A stretch of DNA of 64,000 nt from Filimonas effusa (GTDB lineage: Bacteria > Bacteroidota > Bacteroidia > Chitinophagales > Chitinophagaceae): positions 1,426,001 to 1,490,000 of the forward strand of contig NZ_SDHZ01000001.1 of assembly GCF_004118675.1 (NCBI RefSeq), in the 5' to 3' direction. The translations under genes and the position numbers were made by a program. The notes below the pieces were generated by a model that worked only from the letters and a program-made list of their open reading frames with translations, was not told where the DNA came from and did not search any database. Within the stretch, counting starts at the first letter, position 1, and each line of letters starts with the position of its first letter. Positions 18,801-27,373 of the stretch are shown piece by piece.

Positions 18801-19790
18801 GGTAAATGTAGATAACCAGACCTTTCCACCGGCGTCTTTATAGATATCGTAAACGACATTGCCGTTGATACGGTTTTTAGTGTCGTTCAGCTGGTTATAA
18901 AACTTTTCTACGGCAAACGTCTTTGTATCAAGAAGATAAGCGCCCAACCCGTCGGTACCCACGAGGAGGCGTTCACTATTGAAGGAGGCTAAAGACAGTA
19001 CCGGATGAAACCAAAGTCTTTGTTCGCCTGTAGCGCGGAGCGTACCTGCGGCTATATCGTAAACGAAGAGGCCTTTATTGGAAGTTCCGACCCAAAGCCT
19101 GTTTGAATAGGGATCGAAGAGACAGGTTTCGATACTCAAGCCTTCTTTTTCAAGGAGTTCGTTTTTGATGACAGGCTGACGCGTGGCGGTTTTGATATTG
19201 TATTTATAGATCGCAAAATCGCTGACGAGCAATAAGTGTTCTTTATCGAGGTAGGAAACTGCGCGATATCGTCCTTTTGACAACTGGAGGGCGGTTTGCA
19301 GCTGCAATTTGTTGCCAACCAGGTGTTCTACCCCTTTACCTGTTATCGCCCAGATGCCGTTGCCTGCATCGAAGCAAAGTGAGCGGAGGTAGGTGTCAAG
19401 GTCTTTAAAGCAAATGAATTCATCGCGCCGTGCGTCGTATTTATAGACAGTGCCTCTATCGGTATATGCCCATAGCGCGGAATCGCGGTCGAGGCCTACT
19501 TTAATGGTGCGGATGGGGGTTTTGCCGTTAAAGAGGATGTTCATGGGGTAGTTCTTGATATTGAGTCCGTCGAAACGGTCAACCCCGAAGCGCGTTGAGA
19601 TCCAGACAAATTTCTTTTTATCCTGAACGATATTAAAGACCTGGCGACCATTGATGCCCTGATCACCGCCGAGATGCGTAATACGCTGTGCCAGAAGCGG
19701 AACTGCACAGAAAAGCCAGATAGTGATAAAGGATATGGTTCTTATTAACTGAGATACTGCAAGCATAATATATAACAACACCTCCTGCAT
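15849..19790 (-). CDS. Hybrid two-component system regulator (HTCS) of the PUL
   Basis: The single 1313-aa chain carries a full two-component system. In order: a signal or first membrane segment (about 15-34); Reg_prop beta-propeller repeats (about 36-690, recurring WLSTFTDGL- and LWLASYG-type blades); a Y_Y_Y domain (about 700-775); a transmembrane segment (ARIILLVILLIAAWFIYKY); HisKA with the phospho-accepting His in NTAHDIRTPLTLI; HATPase_c; a receiver with phospho-Asp in VSDLHMPEMDG; and a C-terminal AraC-type HTH. Such proteins sense oligosaccharide in the periplasm and switch on the adjacent susCD operon. The H box reads HDIRTP rather than the commoner HELRTP. An ATG at 19766 is an alternative start. 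Confidence 0.96.
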   Translation of the reverse strand: MQEVLLYIMLAVSQLIRTISFITIWLFCAVPLLAQRITHLGGDQGINGRQVFNIVQDKKKFVWISTRFGVDRFDGLNIKNYPMNILFNGKTPIRTIKVGLDRDSALWAYTDRGTVYKYDARRDEFICFKDLDTYLRSLCFDAGNGIWAITGKGVEHLVGNKLQLQTALQLSKGRYRAVSYLDKEHLLLVSDFAIYKYNIKTATRQPVIKNELLEKEGLSIETCLFDPYSNRLWVGTSNKGLFVYDIAAGTLRATGEQRLWFHPVLSLASFNSERLLVGTDGLGAYLLDTKTFAVEKFYNQLNDTKNRINGNVVYDIYKDAGGKVWLSTFTDGLNILDFSDQGFHVIQENNEQPNSLTNSIVCDLLEDTDGKLWLATNNDLSFWNKNANKWQRVLNEKNVLTLFEDSRKHIWVGTYSSGVYEISKQGAIINHYIVQPGNENSIGTNFIYAICEDAEGNMWFGGRRGAVSRLSLSNNTFLKVPVEQVNHMMNRRPNTILVSTELGVHEINTQTGKSKECLFNKNLKSRYISDMYLESDSIIWLASYGNGLDRCNLLNGTVTTFTQENGLPSDIIYAIERDDNNNLWLSSENGIGCFNLSTHKVSNFSIADGISGNRFRQCSKAKSIRGDIYFGSYSGVTYFNPREVKKRANEAHLSLQGLRLFNKMVKPGDKDAPLKQSLDSTSAITLNYQQHSFSIDFVAIDYSLGKARRYVWMLENMDKNWVGPTTEHIANYTNLSPNDYVFKVKYLDDSNNVIDEREIKITVTPPFWKTAWARIILLVILLIAAWFIYKYAQQKLEEKQTEEKIRFFINTAHDIRTPLTLIGAPIYELKEQLKSSPQNNYLMSLVTDNLDRLNKMFSQLLDFQKAYEAKDQLVIKKQDLRRYLSNKLIYWQSAAASKGLSLEMLLPDEELIEWFDLEKMDKILDNLMSNATKYTPAGGKITITLSADKNSWQLKIADTGIGISKQDRKNLFKRFYRAGNAINKQITGSGLGLMLVEKYVALHNGSIEVSSAENQGTEFCMQFKRGNKHFHDTVVLDDHNLPVLGEKELQEEHTLTGSLKMKLLVVEDNEDLRSFLKLSLGHYYTVYTAENGRDAWDNMLKINPDIIVSDLHMPEMDGFQLCEKVKSTFETSHIPVILLTVASDKQFVEKGLHLGADDYIGKPFDAGYLRLKIDAIIQNRKLLRQKFLAAGSKEQPETTTSGNELNDGFLENATAVVEKNMANPAFSVNDFARELALSRTLLYTKCNAITGFSPNDFIKIVRMKKAITCFQEKKYSINEVALMVGFDEPAYFSTCFRKIYGKSPKKFIEEDLS

Positions 19791-19895
19791 TTATATACAG
19801 GATAGCTTTGGTTCCGGATGGATGTATAAAGTTTCTAAGCTAGTGAAATTATAGCAATTCCCGGTTATGCACCTCTATTATAAGACGGATCGGAC

Positions 19896-19929
19896 AAAAA
19901 GCCCGGTATATAAAACAATACCGGGCTTT
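19896..19929 (-). terminator. Rho-independent terminator of the metal-efflux operon
   Basis: Arms GCCCGGTAT (19901-19909) and ATACCGGGC (19918-19926) are perfectly complementary with an 8-nt loop. Read on the minus strand the hairpin is followed by TTTTT, 14 bp past the adaptor stop. Confidence 0.85.
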
Positions 19930-19942
19930 GGCTTATTTATTT

Positions 19943-21187
19943 CTAGTGTTCATGTTCGCCTTTGTTCACCAATTTGGCCATTACAAAAAACGCTCCTTTG
20001 GTTACAATTCCTGCGTTGGCGGGAAGAGGCTTCACCGGGATGATGGCTGTATATCCCATATCGGTAACGCCTTTTGCCACGGGCCATTTTTCGAAAGTAT
20101 ATTTTTTAGCTCCGGTTTCAGCTTTTACGGGGGAGTTGCTTTTCGCGTGGTCGTGTCCGTGGTGGTCTGCCTCAGCAGCACCGCCATGGTTCATCAATAC
20201 GAATACATAGTCCTGTCCCCCGTTGGCAACAATAGCTTCGGAAGGAACAGCTGGCAGCAAGCCGGTGCCGGTATTGATAACGGCCGTTACGTTCATACCT
20301 TCTATGAGGCCTGTTTTATCACCTTTCACCACAGCATGAACGGGAATCGTTTTCGTATCGTTTTCGAAGGCGGTGCCGATAGAGAAAATGCGGGCTTCGT
20401 GGTTTTCGCCGGGGTTATTGGTAAGGGTAAAACTAATAGACTGGTCCTTTTTCAGGCGCGGCAGGTCTTTTTCATAAACAAACAAGTCGAGGTGCAGGTC
20501 TGAGTTATTGACAATCCGTGCAATAGGCATTGCTGCGTTGATCTGCGCGCCTATTTCTGCTGAAACAGCGCTTACGGCGCCGCTGATAGGGGCCAGTATG
20601 GCAATGGTAGTATTGATTTTGCCGGAAGCAACTGCTGCTGTTGAAACGCCTATTGCGGAAAGCTGCTGCTGCAATCCATTGCGGGAGGCAACCAGGGAAG
20701 CAAGCTCTGTTTGAACCCGTTGTAAGTTTTTGAGCGGCGCCGCATTTCCCTCCACCAATTCGCGCTGTCGTTGCAGTTCCAGTTCTGTAAGCTTTATCTG
20801 CGCCAGAACAGACTGCAGTTCCTGTTGTGTGCGGGCTATACCGGGATTCACCAGGGTGGCTATCACTTGTCCTTTGCGTACGTGATCGCCGGGCAATACC
20901 AGCAGTGTTTTAACGAAGCCATCGGTTGCAGCGGTTACAATGGCTTTGTTTTGATTGGGAACGGAAAGGAGACCATTGGCCCTGATAGAGGTAATAAGAT
21001 CCCTATATTGGATGGTATCCCAGGTAATGCCTACGGCATTGACCTGCTCCTGCGTAATTTCAGCAACAGTAGTTTCTTCGTCACCTGCATGTTCGTGCGC
21101 GTGTTCTTTTTCTTCCGACGCTTTTTCATTACCACCACAGGAGGTTAATAGTGCAAAGGCCAGCAATGCTATTATGAATTGTTTCAT
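19943..21187 (-). CDS. CusB/CzcB-type RND efflux periplasmic adaptor with His-rich segments
   Basis: The 414-aa membrane-fusion protein starts with a lipoprotein signal (LLTSC, C17). The lipoyl/barrel-sandwich halves lie around residues 85-115 (VRKGQVIATLVNPG) and 190-220 (AILAPISGAVSAV), separated by an alpha-helical hairpin (about 115-175). Beta-barrel and membrane-proximal domains follow. Histidine clusters stand out: EHAHEHAGDEE after the signal, ADHHGHDHA near residue 340, and GEHEH at the very C-terminus. They suggest binding of Cu, Ag, Zn, Co or Ni. The gene is 12 bp downstream of the pump gene. Confidence 0.93.
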   Translation of the reverse strand: MKQFIIALLAFALLTSCGGNEKASEEKEHAHEHAGDEETTVAEITQEQVNAVGITWDTIQYRDLITSIRANGLLSVPNQNKAIVTAATDGFVKTLLVLPGDHVRKGQVIATLVNPGIARTQQELQSVLAQIKLTELELQRQRELVEGNAAPLKNLQRVQTELASLVASRNGLQQQLSAIGVSTAAVASGKINTTIAILAPISGAVSAVSAEIGAQINAAMPIARIVNNSDLHLDLFVYEKDLPRLKKDQSISFTLTNNPGENHEARIFSIGTAFENDTKTIPVHAVVKGDKTGLIEGMNVTAVINTGTGLLPAVPSEAIVANGGQDYVFVLMNHGGAAEADHHGHDHAKSNSPVKAETGAKKYTFEKWPVAKGVTDMGYTAIIPVKPLPANAGIVTKGAFFVMAKLVNKGEHEH

Positions 21188-21199
21188 TTGTCAAATCTT

Positions 21200-24100
21200 T
21201 TACCTGTTTATATAATAATTCGATTGTACTACGGACTGATTGTACTGGTTGAGCACATCGAGATAGTTACGCTGCAGATCTATCGCCTGTGTGAGGAACT
21301 GGGAAAGCTCTGCGAAGCTGATCTCTCCTGCCCTATAGCTCAGGTCCGCTGCTTTCATGATGGCTTCGGCCTGTTTCAAGCCGGTTGATTCATAATATTC
21401 CAGGAGGTCTTTGTTTTTATTCACCTGCTGCATTGCCTGCTGGTATTCGGTATTAAGCGTGCGTTTCTGATAATCCAATAGATATTGCTGGTATTCCCTT
21501 TCGAGTTGAGCCGCCCGGATAGCATGTTTGTAAGTATTTCTACCCAACAGCGGTATGCCTACGGTGAATGAAAAACCAGTGAAGGGATTACTTAAACCGT
21601 ATAACCGCTGGGAGAAGAAACGTCCCTGAAAATCGGGCATACGGGACATTTTAGCGACATCGATCTCCCTGTTCGCGATGGTGATATTCTGTTCCTGGAT
21701 ATTCAACATCGGATGAGGGCTGCTGCCAGGTGTTTGTTCCAGCGGGATCTTTGCCAAGGGGGCATCAACAGGCAGGAAAAGGCTATCTGTATTCATCAGC
21801 TTTTTCAGGATCTCCTGATACGATTGCATATCGCGTGCTATCAGCTTCAGCTGAACTGTTGTTTCGCGGGCTTTGGCGATTGCTGCGATGCTATCCAGGC
21901 CGGCAGTTTCGCCGGTGCGTACGCGCAGTACTGCCGCGGCTGACAGTGATGCATAGATGCTATCGAGCTTTTTCCAGAGCTGCTGCCTGCTTTGTGCATA
22001 CCATAATGCGTAATAGGTGCTTTGCAATTCCTTTTTCAGCTCCAGTATTTTCAGTGATTTATTCAGTGTTGCTACTCTTGCCTGCTCACTGACCAACCGC
22101 CTGCGGGCTTTATAAAGGCCGGGCCAATCTATGCTCTGGGACACACCTATTTTCAAGATTCCCCTGCTATCATCGGGGCGCAGGTCTTCGTTTTCTGCAA
22201 ATACGCCGGTATTGGGAATATTGTATCCTGTTTTACTTAACGCCAGTGCGCGCTGCACTTCGACATCAACGGCTCTTATCTGCAAGCTCTGGCGCATGGC
22301 CATGTCATAAGCGGTATCGAACGAAATGCGTGCAGCAGAAGGGCCAGCCTGTGCGAACAATGCCGGAGCTGCCAAAAGCAATAAGGGCAGCAGCAACAAT
22401 TTGCCGGTATTGGCAGGCAGTTGCACAGCAGGTTTGGTAAAGAACATATATAACAGGGGAAGTACGATTAGTGTCAGTGCGGTTGCCGAGATAAGGCCGC
22501 CTATCACAACAGTAGCCAAAGGCTTCTGTACTTCGGCGCCTGCACCTGTTGAAATGGCCATTGGCAGGAAGCCAAGTGAGGCTACAATAGCGGTCATTAA
22601 AACCGGGCGCAGCCGTTCCAGCGTACCTCTCCGTATTCTTTCCATAACATTGGTCACGCCTTCTTTCTCCAACTGGTTAAAGGTACTGATGAGCACGATG
22701 CCGTTCAATACGGCAACACCAAACAAGGCTATGAAACCCACGCCTGCTGAGATGGAAAAGGGCATACCTCGTAACAAGAGCGCCAGAACACCGCCTATTG
22801 CGGCCATGGGTATGGCAGTAAAGATGAGGGTGGCCTGTTTAAAAGAATTAAATGTAAAGTATAACAACATAAAAATGAGTAATAGTGCGGCAGGCACTGC
22901 AATACTTAACCTGGCAGCGGCTTTCTGAAGGTTCTCGAATGTGCCACCATAGGTGAAGTAGTACCCTGTAGGCAATTTAAATTTATCGAGTTGGGCGTGA
23001 ATGTCTTTCACAACAGACTGCACGTCGCGGCCATCAACATTGAAACCTATTACCAGCCTGCGTTTGGCATCTTCCCGGCTGATCTGGGCCGGTCCTTCTT
23101 TAAAAGTTACATCTGCCACCTGGCTTAACAGGATCTGGCTGCCATTGGGCAATGGAATAAACAGGTTGGCTACGTCGTCGATAGAAGTTCTGCTGGCGGA
23201 ATCGAGGCGCACTACCAGATCGAAGCGTCTTTCATTTTCGAAAACCGTTCCCGCTACTTCGCCTGCAAAAGCGGTACTGACAACCCTGTTCACCTCAGCT
23301 ATGTTGAGCCCATAGTTGGCGATACGACTTCTGTGATATTGGATGGTGATCTGGGGAAGGCCGGTGGTTTGTTCTACCTGGGGCGACGAAGATCCTTTCA
23401 CCGATTTAATTATGGCCGCAATTTTAGGCGCCAATGCGGCCAGTGTATCTACATTTTCGCCGAAGATCTTTACTGCTACGTCCTGCCGTATGCCTGTCAT
23501 CAGTTCGTTGAACCGCATTTGAATTGGCTGGTTTGCTTCGAAGAAGACACCGGGGATGACTTCGAGCCTTTCCTCTATTCTCCGTGCGAGATCATTATAA
23601 TCTTTCGTGGTAGTCCATTCAGATTTATCCTTCAATGTTATGATAAGATCCGAGGCTTCAGGCGGCATAGGATCGGTAGGCACTTCGGCGCTGCCGGTTT
23701 TCCCTATCACTTCCTTCACTTCGGGGAAAGAGCGGATGATACGGGAAGCCTGCATAGATGTTTCTATGCTTTGGCTCAACGAAGCGCCTGCGGGTAAAAT
23801 GCAGTGGAATGCAAAGTCGCCTTCCTGCAGTTGCGGGATGAACTCCCCTCCCATCCGGCTGAAGATAAATGCCGCCATTGCGGTTAAGGCTACAGCCGCC
23901 GTCATCACTGCGTATTTAAAACGTATTGCGAGTTCGAGTGCCGGGCGATAGAGACGTTGAAAGAAACGCATCATTTTGTCGGCGAAACTTTCTTTATCCG
24001 TTATCGTTTTAGGCAGCAGTAATGCCGATATCATTGGGATATAGGTAAGCGAAAGGATCAAGGCGCCCAGGATAGCAAAGCTTACCGTTTGCGCCATAGG

Positions 24101-25522
24101 GCGGAACATTTTACCTTCTATGCCCACCAATGTAAGCACGGGGATATATACCACCAGGATAATGATTTCACCAAAAGCTGCGCTGTTGCGGATACGTGAA
24201 GCAGAGATGAAGACTTCCTGGTCCATTTCCTGCTGCGTCAGGCGGGCGGTCCCTTTTCGTGACGACAGATGATGAAGGGTGGCTTCCACTATAATTACCG
24301 AGCCATCTACGATCAGGCCAAAGTCTATGGCACCGAGGCTCAGGAGGTTTGCAGATACGCCGAAGACATGCATCAGGCCCAGGGCAAAAAGCATAGATAA
24401 GGGTATTGCAGAGGCTACTATGATGCCTGCCCTAATGTTCCCAAGGAACATTACGAGTACGAAGATGACGATAAGGGCGCCTTCGAGGAGGTTTCGTTCT
24501 ACTGTACTTATAGCACGATTTACAAGGCTGGTACGGTCGAGGTAAGGTTCGATGGTGACATCCTCCGGCAGGGACCGTTTGATAAGTTCCAGGCGTTCCT
24601 TCACCCTTTTTACCACGTCGGCGCTATTGGCCCCTTTGAGCATCATGATAATACCTCCCACGACCTCGCCTTCGCCGTTGCGTGTCATGGCACCGTAGCG
24701 GACGGCGCTGCCGAAGCGCACTTCTGCGACATCGCTGACATAGACGGGGATACCTGCCGGGTTTTTAATAACGATTCTACCAATATCTTCCAATGAGTTT
24801 ACCAACCCGATGCCCCTGATAAAATAGGCGTTCGGTTTTTTATCGATATAGGCGCCTCCTGTATTCTGGTTGTTGTTCTTTAGTGCATTGAACAGTTCTG
24901 CAATGCTTACGTTCATTGCTTTCAGCCGATCGGGCTTTACTGCCACTTCGTATTGTTTCAATAAGCCACCGAAGCTGTTTACTTCCGCCACGCCGGGTGT
25001 ACCATATAACTGGCGGGCGATGATCCAATCCTGCATGGTGCGGAGATCGGCTGCGCTGTATTTGTTTTCGCTGCCTTTTGCGGGGTGCAGGACGTACTCA
25101 TAGATCTGGCCCAGGCCGGTACTTACGGGTGCCAGTTCGGGCATACTTACTCCTTCGGGAATATTTGCCCTCACGTTCTGCAGCCGTTCATTAATAAGCT
25201 GGCGTGCAAAATAGATATCTACCTTATCATCGAATACGGCTGTTACTACCGATAGCCCAAAACGGGAGATGGAGCGGATCTCTTCGAGATCGGGCAGGTT
25301 GGCGATACTTTGTTCTACGGGATAAGAGACAAATTGTTCTACTTCCTGGGTAGCCAGGGCGGGAGCCTGAGTGATGATCTGCACCTGGTTGTTGGTGATA
25401 TCGGGAACGGCATCTATGGGTAACCGCAAGGCGCTCCATACGCCCCAGACAATAAGCAGTATGGTAAAGAAAATAATTACCAGTTTATTCTGAATACTAA
25501 ACTTAATGATCCTGTTTAACAT
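21200..25522 (-). CDS. CusA/CzcA-family heavy-metal RND pump fused to a TolC-like outer-membrane factor
   Basis: The 1440-aa chain combines two proteins. Residues 1 to about 1035 are a complete HME-type RND permease, with the TM4 segment AIDFGLIVDGSVIIVEA and paired TM bundles around large periplasmic loops. A further hydrophobic stretch (about 1040-1058, LLLLPLLLLAAPALFAQA) resembles a signal peptide. Residues about 1065-1440 match a CusC/TolC-like outer-membrane efflux protein with two long coiled-coil repeats. The pump probably expels Cu/Ag or Zn/Co. The internal signal-like segment would place the OMF part in the periplasm and may be cleaved (inference). Confidence 0.95.
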   Translation of the reverse strand: MLNRIIKFSIQNKLVIIFFTILLIVWGVWSALRLPIDAVPDITNNQVQIITQAPALATQEVEQFVSYPVEQSIANLPDLEEIRSISRFGLSVVTAVFDDKVDIYFARQLINERLQNVRANIPEGVSMPELAPVSTGLGQIYEYVLHPAKGSENKYSAADLRTMQDWIIARQLYGTPGVAEVNSFGGLLKQYEVAVKPDRLKAMNVSIAELFNALKNNNQNTGGAYIDKKPNAYFIRGIGLVNSLEDIGRIVIKNPAGIPVYVSDVAEVRFGSAVRYGAMTRNGEGEVVGGIIMMLKGANSADVVKRVKERLELIKRSLPEDVTIEPYLDRTSLVNRAISTVERNLLEGALIVIFVLVMFLGNIRAGIIVASAIPLSMLFALGLMHVFGVSANLLSLGAIDFGLIVDGSVIIVEATLHHLSSRKGTARLTQQEMDQEVFISASRIRNSAAFGEIIILVVYIPVLTLVGIEGKMFRPMAQTVSFAILGALILSLTYIPMISALLLPKTITDKESFADKMMRFFQRLYRPALELAIRFKYAVMTAAVALTAMAAFIFSRMGGEFIPQLQEGDFAFHCILPAGASLSQSIETSMQASRIIRSFPEVKEVIGKTGSAEVPTDPMPPEASDLIITLKDKSEWTTTKDYNDLARRIEERLEVIPGVFFEANQPIQMRFNELMTGIRQDVAVKIFGENVDTLAALAPKIAAIIKSVKGSSSPQVEQTTGLPQITIQYHRSRIANYGLNIAEVNRVVSTAFAGEVAGTVFENERRFDLVVRLDSASRTSIDDVANLFIPLPNGSQILLSQVADVTFKEGPAQISREDAKRRLVIGFNVDGRDVQSVVKDIHAQLDKFKLPTGYYFTYGGTFENLQKAAARLSIAVPAALLLIFMLLYFTFNSFKQATLIFTAIPMAAIGGVLALLLRGMPFSISAGVGFIALFGVAVLNGIVLISTFNQLEKEGVTNVMERIRRGTLERLRPVLMTAIVASLGFLPMAISTGAGAEVQKPLATVVIGGLISATALTLIVLPLLYMFFTKPAVQLPANTGKLLLLPLLLLAAPALFAQAGPSAARISFDTAYDMAMRQSLQIRAVDVEVQRALALSKTGYNIPNTGVFAENEDLRPDDSRGILKIGVSQSIDWPGLYKARRRLVSEQARVATLNKSLKILELKKELQSTYYALWYAQSRQQLWKKLDSIYASLSAAAVLRVRTGETAGLDSIAAIAKARETTVQLKLIARDMQSYQEILKKLMNTDSLFLPVDAPLAKIPLEQTPGSSPHPMLNIQEQNITIANREIDVAKMSRMPDFQGRFFSQRLYGLSNPFTGFSFTVGIPLLGRNTYKHAIRAAQLEREYQQYLLDYQKRTLNTEYQQAMQQVNKNKDLLEYYESTGLKQAEAIMKAADLSYRAGEISFAELSQFLTQAIDLQRNYLDVLNQYNQSVVQSNYYINR

Positions 25523-25689
25523 ATCTGTAATGAATTAGCAGCTGAATAACCAGATGTATGCTATTCACCGGGGCCAATAGCGGTAGCTAACCGATGTACC
25601 ATGACATAAGTATTCATTGCGATAGGGAAAACACAGTGGCCTGTTTACGGCATTCGTTTTTGTGCTGCCGGACAAACGGATACACTGTT

Positions 25690-26016
25690 TTAAGAAATGG
25701 GGGCGGCGGAGGTTGGCCGTGGCGGCTGGTAAAGCGGCTCACAAAAGGAAGATAAATGGAAATGCAAACCAGCCGCGATATGTGTTAATGCAGACTGAGG
25801 AGATAGCAACTCTACAATTGGGGACTGAGGCAGATCGACGCCCGGAACGCAGGTAGCGCAAGCCGGAGCAAAGGGAGAGCAACAGCCATCTTTCATTTTG
25901 CTATCGCTATGAAACGAGCCGGGCTGCTCCTGTTCACAATCATCCCATAAGCAACAGGGAGTGATTGTTTCTGCAAGAACAATCAATGATAATATAAGTG
26001 CCAGTAACCGTTTCAC
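25690..26016 (-). CDS. Small Cys-rich secreted protein (DUF6660-like) of the efflux operon
   Basis: The 108-aa protein has a GTG start (26016), a hydrophobic signal (about 3-18) and then clustered cysteines: CCLWDDC, DGCCSPFAPACATC. Its size, position just upstream of a CusA-type pump, and CCSPF...C..C core match small proteins that accompany metal-efflux operons in Bacteroidota (DUF6660 or HYC_CC_PP types, from memory). A periplasmic metal-binding or sensing role is inferred. A gap of 167 bp separates it from the pump gene. Confidence 0.7.
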   Translation of the reverse strand: MKRLLALILSLIVLAETITPCCLWDDCEQEQPGSFHSDSKMKDGCCSPFAPACATCVPGVDLPQSPIVELLSPQSALTHIAAGLHFHLSSFCEPLYQPPRPTSAAPIS

Positions 26017-26215
26017 TTTTCAAATGTAGCTTAAAACATAAAAAGAAGCCATTTGAATTATTACAACCCGGTTGCATGGGGCTTATTAATTCACCTGTTA
26101 ACCAAGACGATTAACCAGCCGATATTGCAGTTTCGTCCAAAAGCCTGAAGCCTGTTATCGCCGATCCCAGTAGCTTTATTGTATCAATCAAGACAGTCAA
26201 CAAATAATAGCAGCT

Positions 26216-27277
26216 ATGAGATTATTTCCAATGATAGTATTTTTGCAGTTACTTACTTCATGTTCAAAGCAAAGTAACAGCAGCGGCCCGGATCATTCCT
26301 CTTCCGCCGACACCATACAGGGGCCCATACAGAAGCCTGTATCGGGCTATGGAGCTGACGGTTCTTTTAAAGTAGCAGAGATCAATTTTACCAATCCGCA
26401 GTATACCGAGACACAAGTTTCGATATTTTATCCGCAGGGTACGAGTTCACCCCTTCCTACCATTTTCTTTTCACATCCTTATGGCGGGGAAGACAAGGCT
26501 TATAATATGGGACTTTTCAACTTCATAGCAAGGAAGGGATATGCAGTTGTTTTTGTACCTTACCGGACGATAGATATTAGTGTAGATCACCGTTACCAGA
26601 CCCTGTGGGAAGGCTTTGTTAAAGCAGCTTCGGACAATCCGAATATTATAGACACCAGAAAAGTAGGATTTATGGGACATTCCTTTGGGGGTGGTGCGAG
26701 TATAGACCTGGCCTACAAAGCTTTCACAGAAAAGGGATGGGGAGAAAACGGACGATTTCTTTTTACAATGGCTCCCTGGTATAGTTTCAACTGGGGCAGT
26801 ACGCTTACTACGCAACAGCAATTAGAACGGTTTCCCGCAAATACGAAAATGATAACCGAGGTATATGATGACGATGTTACAAATGATCACCGCCTTGCGA
26901 TAGATATTTTCAAGAATATCAACATATCAAACAGTGAAAAGGATTTCATTTACTTCAGATCTTCCACGATCGACGGCTATCAGTATGTCACCGACCACGT
27001 AATGCCGAGTTCCCGAAAAGCCTATGATGCGTTAGATTACTATGGTGTTTACCGCCTGCTAGACGCTATGATGGACTATTGTTTTAATGGAAGTGCCGCC
27101 GGTAAAGATGTGGCATTGGGGAACGGTTCTGCGGCACAGGTAACAATGCCCGTTTATAAAGGACAAGCGATGGCACCGCTGGAAGTTACGGACGCCCCTA
27201 TTGCCCGGTACCCGCAAAGCCGATACCTGTTTTCGTGCGGCAATTCCACTAATCCACGCAGCAATTATTGCGAATAA
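26216..27277 (+). CDS. Alpha/beta-hydrolase lipoprotein (dienelactone hydrolase / PAF-acetylhydrolase-like)
   Basis: The 353-aa protein has a lipobox LTSC (C16) followed by a Ser/Asn linker. The hydrolase core starts near residue 50, with the oxyanion segment FFSHPYGGED and the nucleophile elbow GHSFGGG (S156). A catalytic Asp and His would be expected in the later half (D230s, H260s regions: VYDDDVTNDH, VTDHVMPSS). Substrate unknown; this group includes esterases and lipases exported to the periplasm or cell surface. It is convergent with the next gene. Confidence 0.75.
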   Translation: MRLFPMIVFLQLLTSCSKQSNSSGPDHSSSADTIQGPIQKPVSGYGADGSFKVAEINFTNPQYTETQVSIFYPQGTSSPLPTIFFSHPYGGEDKAYNMGLFNFIARKGYAVVFVPYRTIDISVDHRYQTLWEGFVKAASDNPNIIDTRKVGFMGHSFGGGASIDLAYKAFTEKGWGENGRFLFTMAPWYSFNWGSTLTTQQQLERFPANTKMITEVYDDDVTNDHRLAIDIFKNINISNSEKDFIYFRSSTIDGYQYVTDHVMPSSRKAYDALDYYGVYRLLDAMMDYCFNGSAAGKDVALGNGSAAQVTMPVYKGQAMAPLEVTDAPIARYPQSRYLFSCGNSTNPRSNYCE

Positions 27278-27304
27278 CTGCGGAAAATGAAGTTCAGGAT
27301 TATA

Positions 27305-27355
27305 CCTGGTATCCCTATGCGGCTGCTCGTTAACTGGCTGCATAGGGATACCGGG
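27305..27355. terminator. Long hairpin between convergent genes
   Basis: GGTATCCCTATGC (27308-27320) pairs with GCATAGGGATACC (27340-27352), extended by about three pairs with one G-T mismatch, around a 19-nt loop. It lies between two convergent stops and may act in both directions, although no strong T-run follows. Confidence 0.55.
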
Positions 27356-27373
27356 TAATAAACAATTGTGGTA

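Noticed and set aside
26021-26028. TACATTTG (minus strand) as promoter of the Cys-rich small gene
   Set aside because: It ends only 5 bp before the start codon and has no TTTG at the right distance, so a transcript start here would remove the leader.
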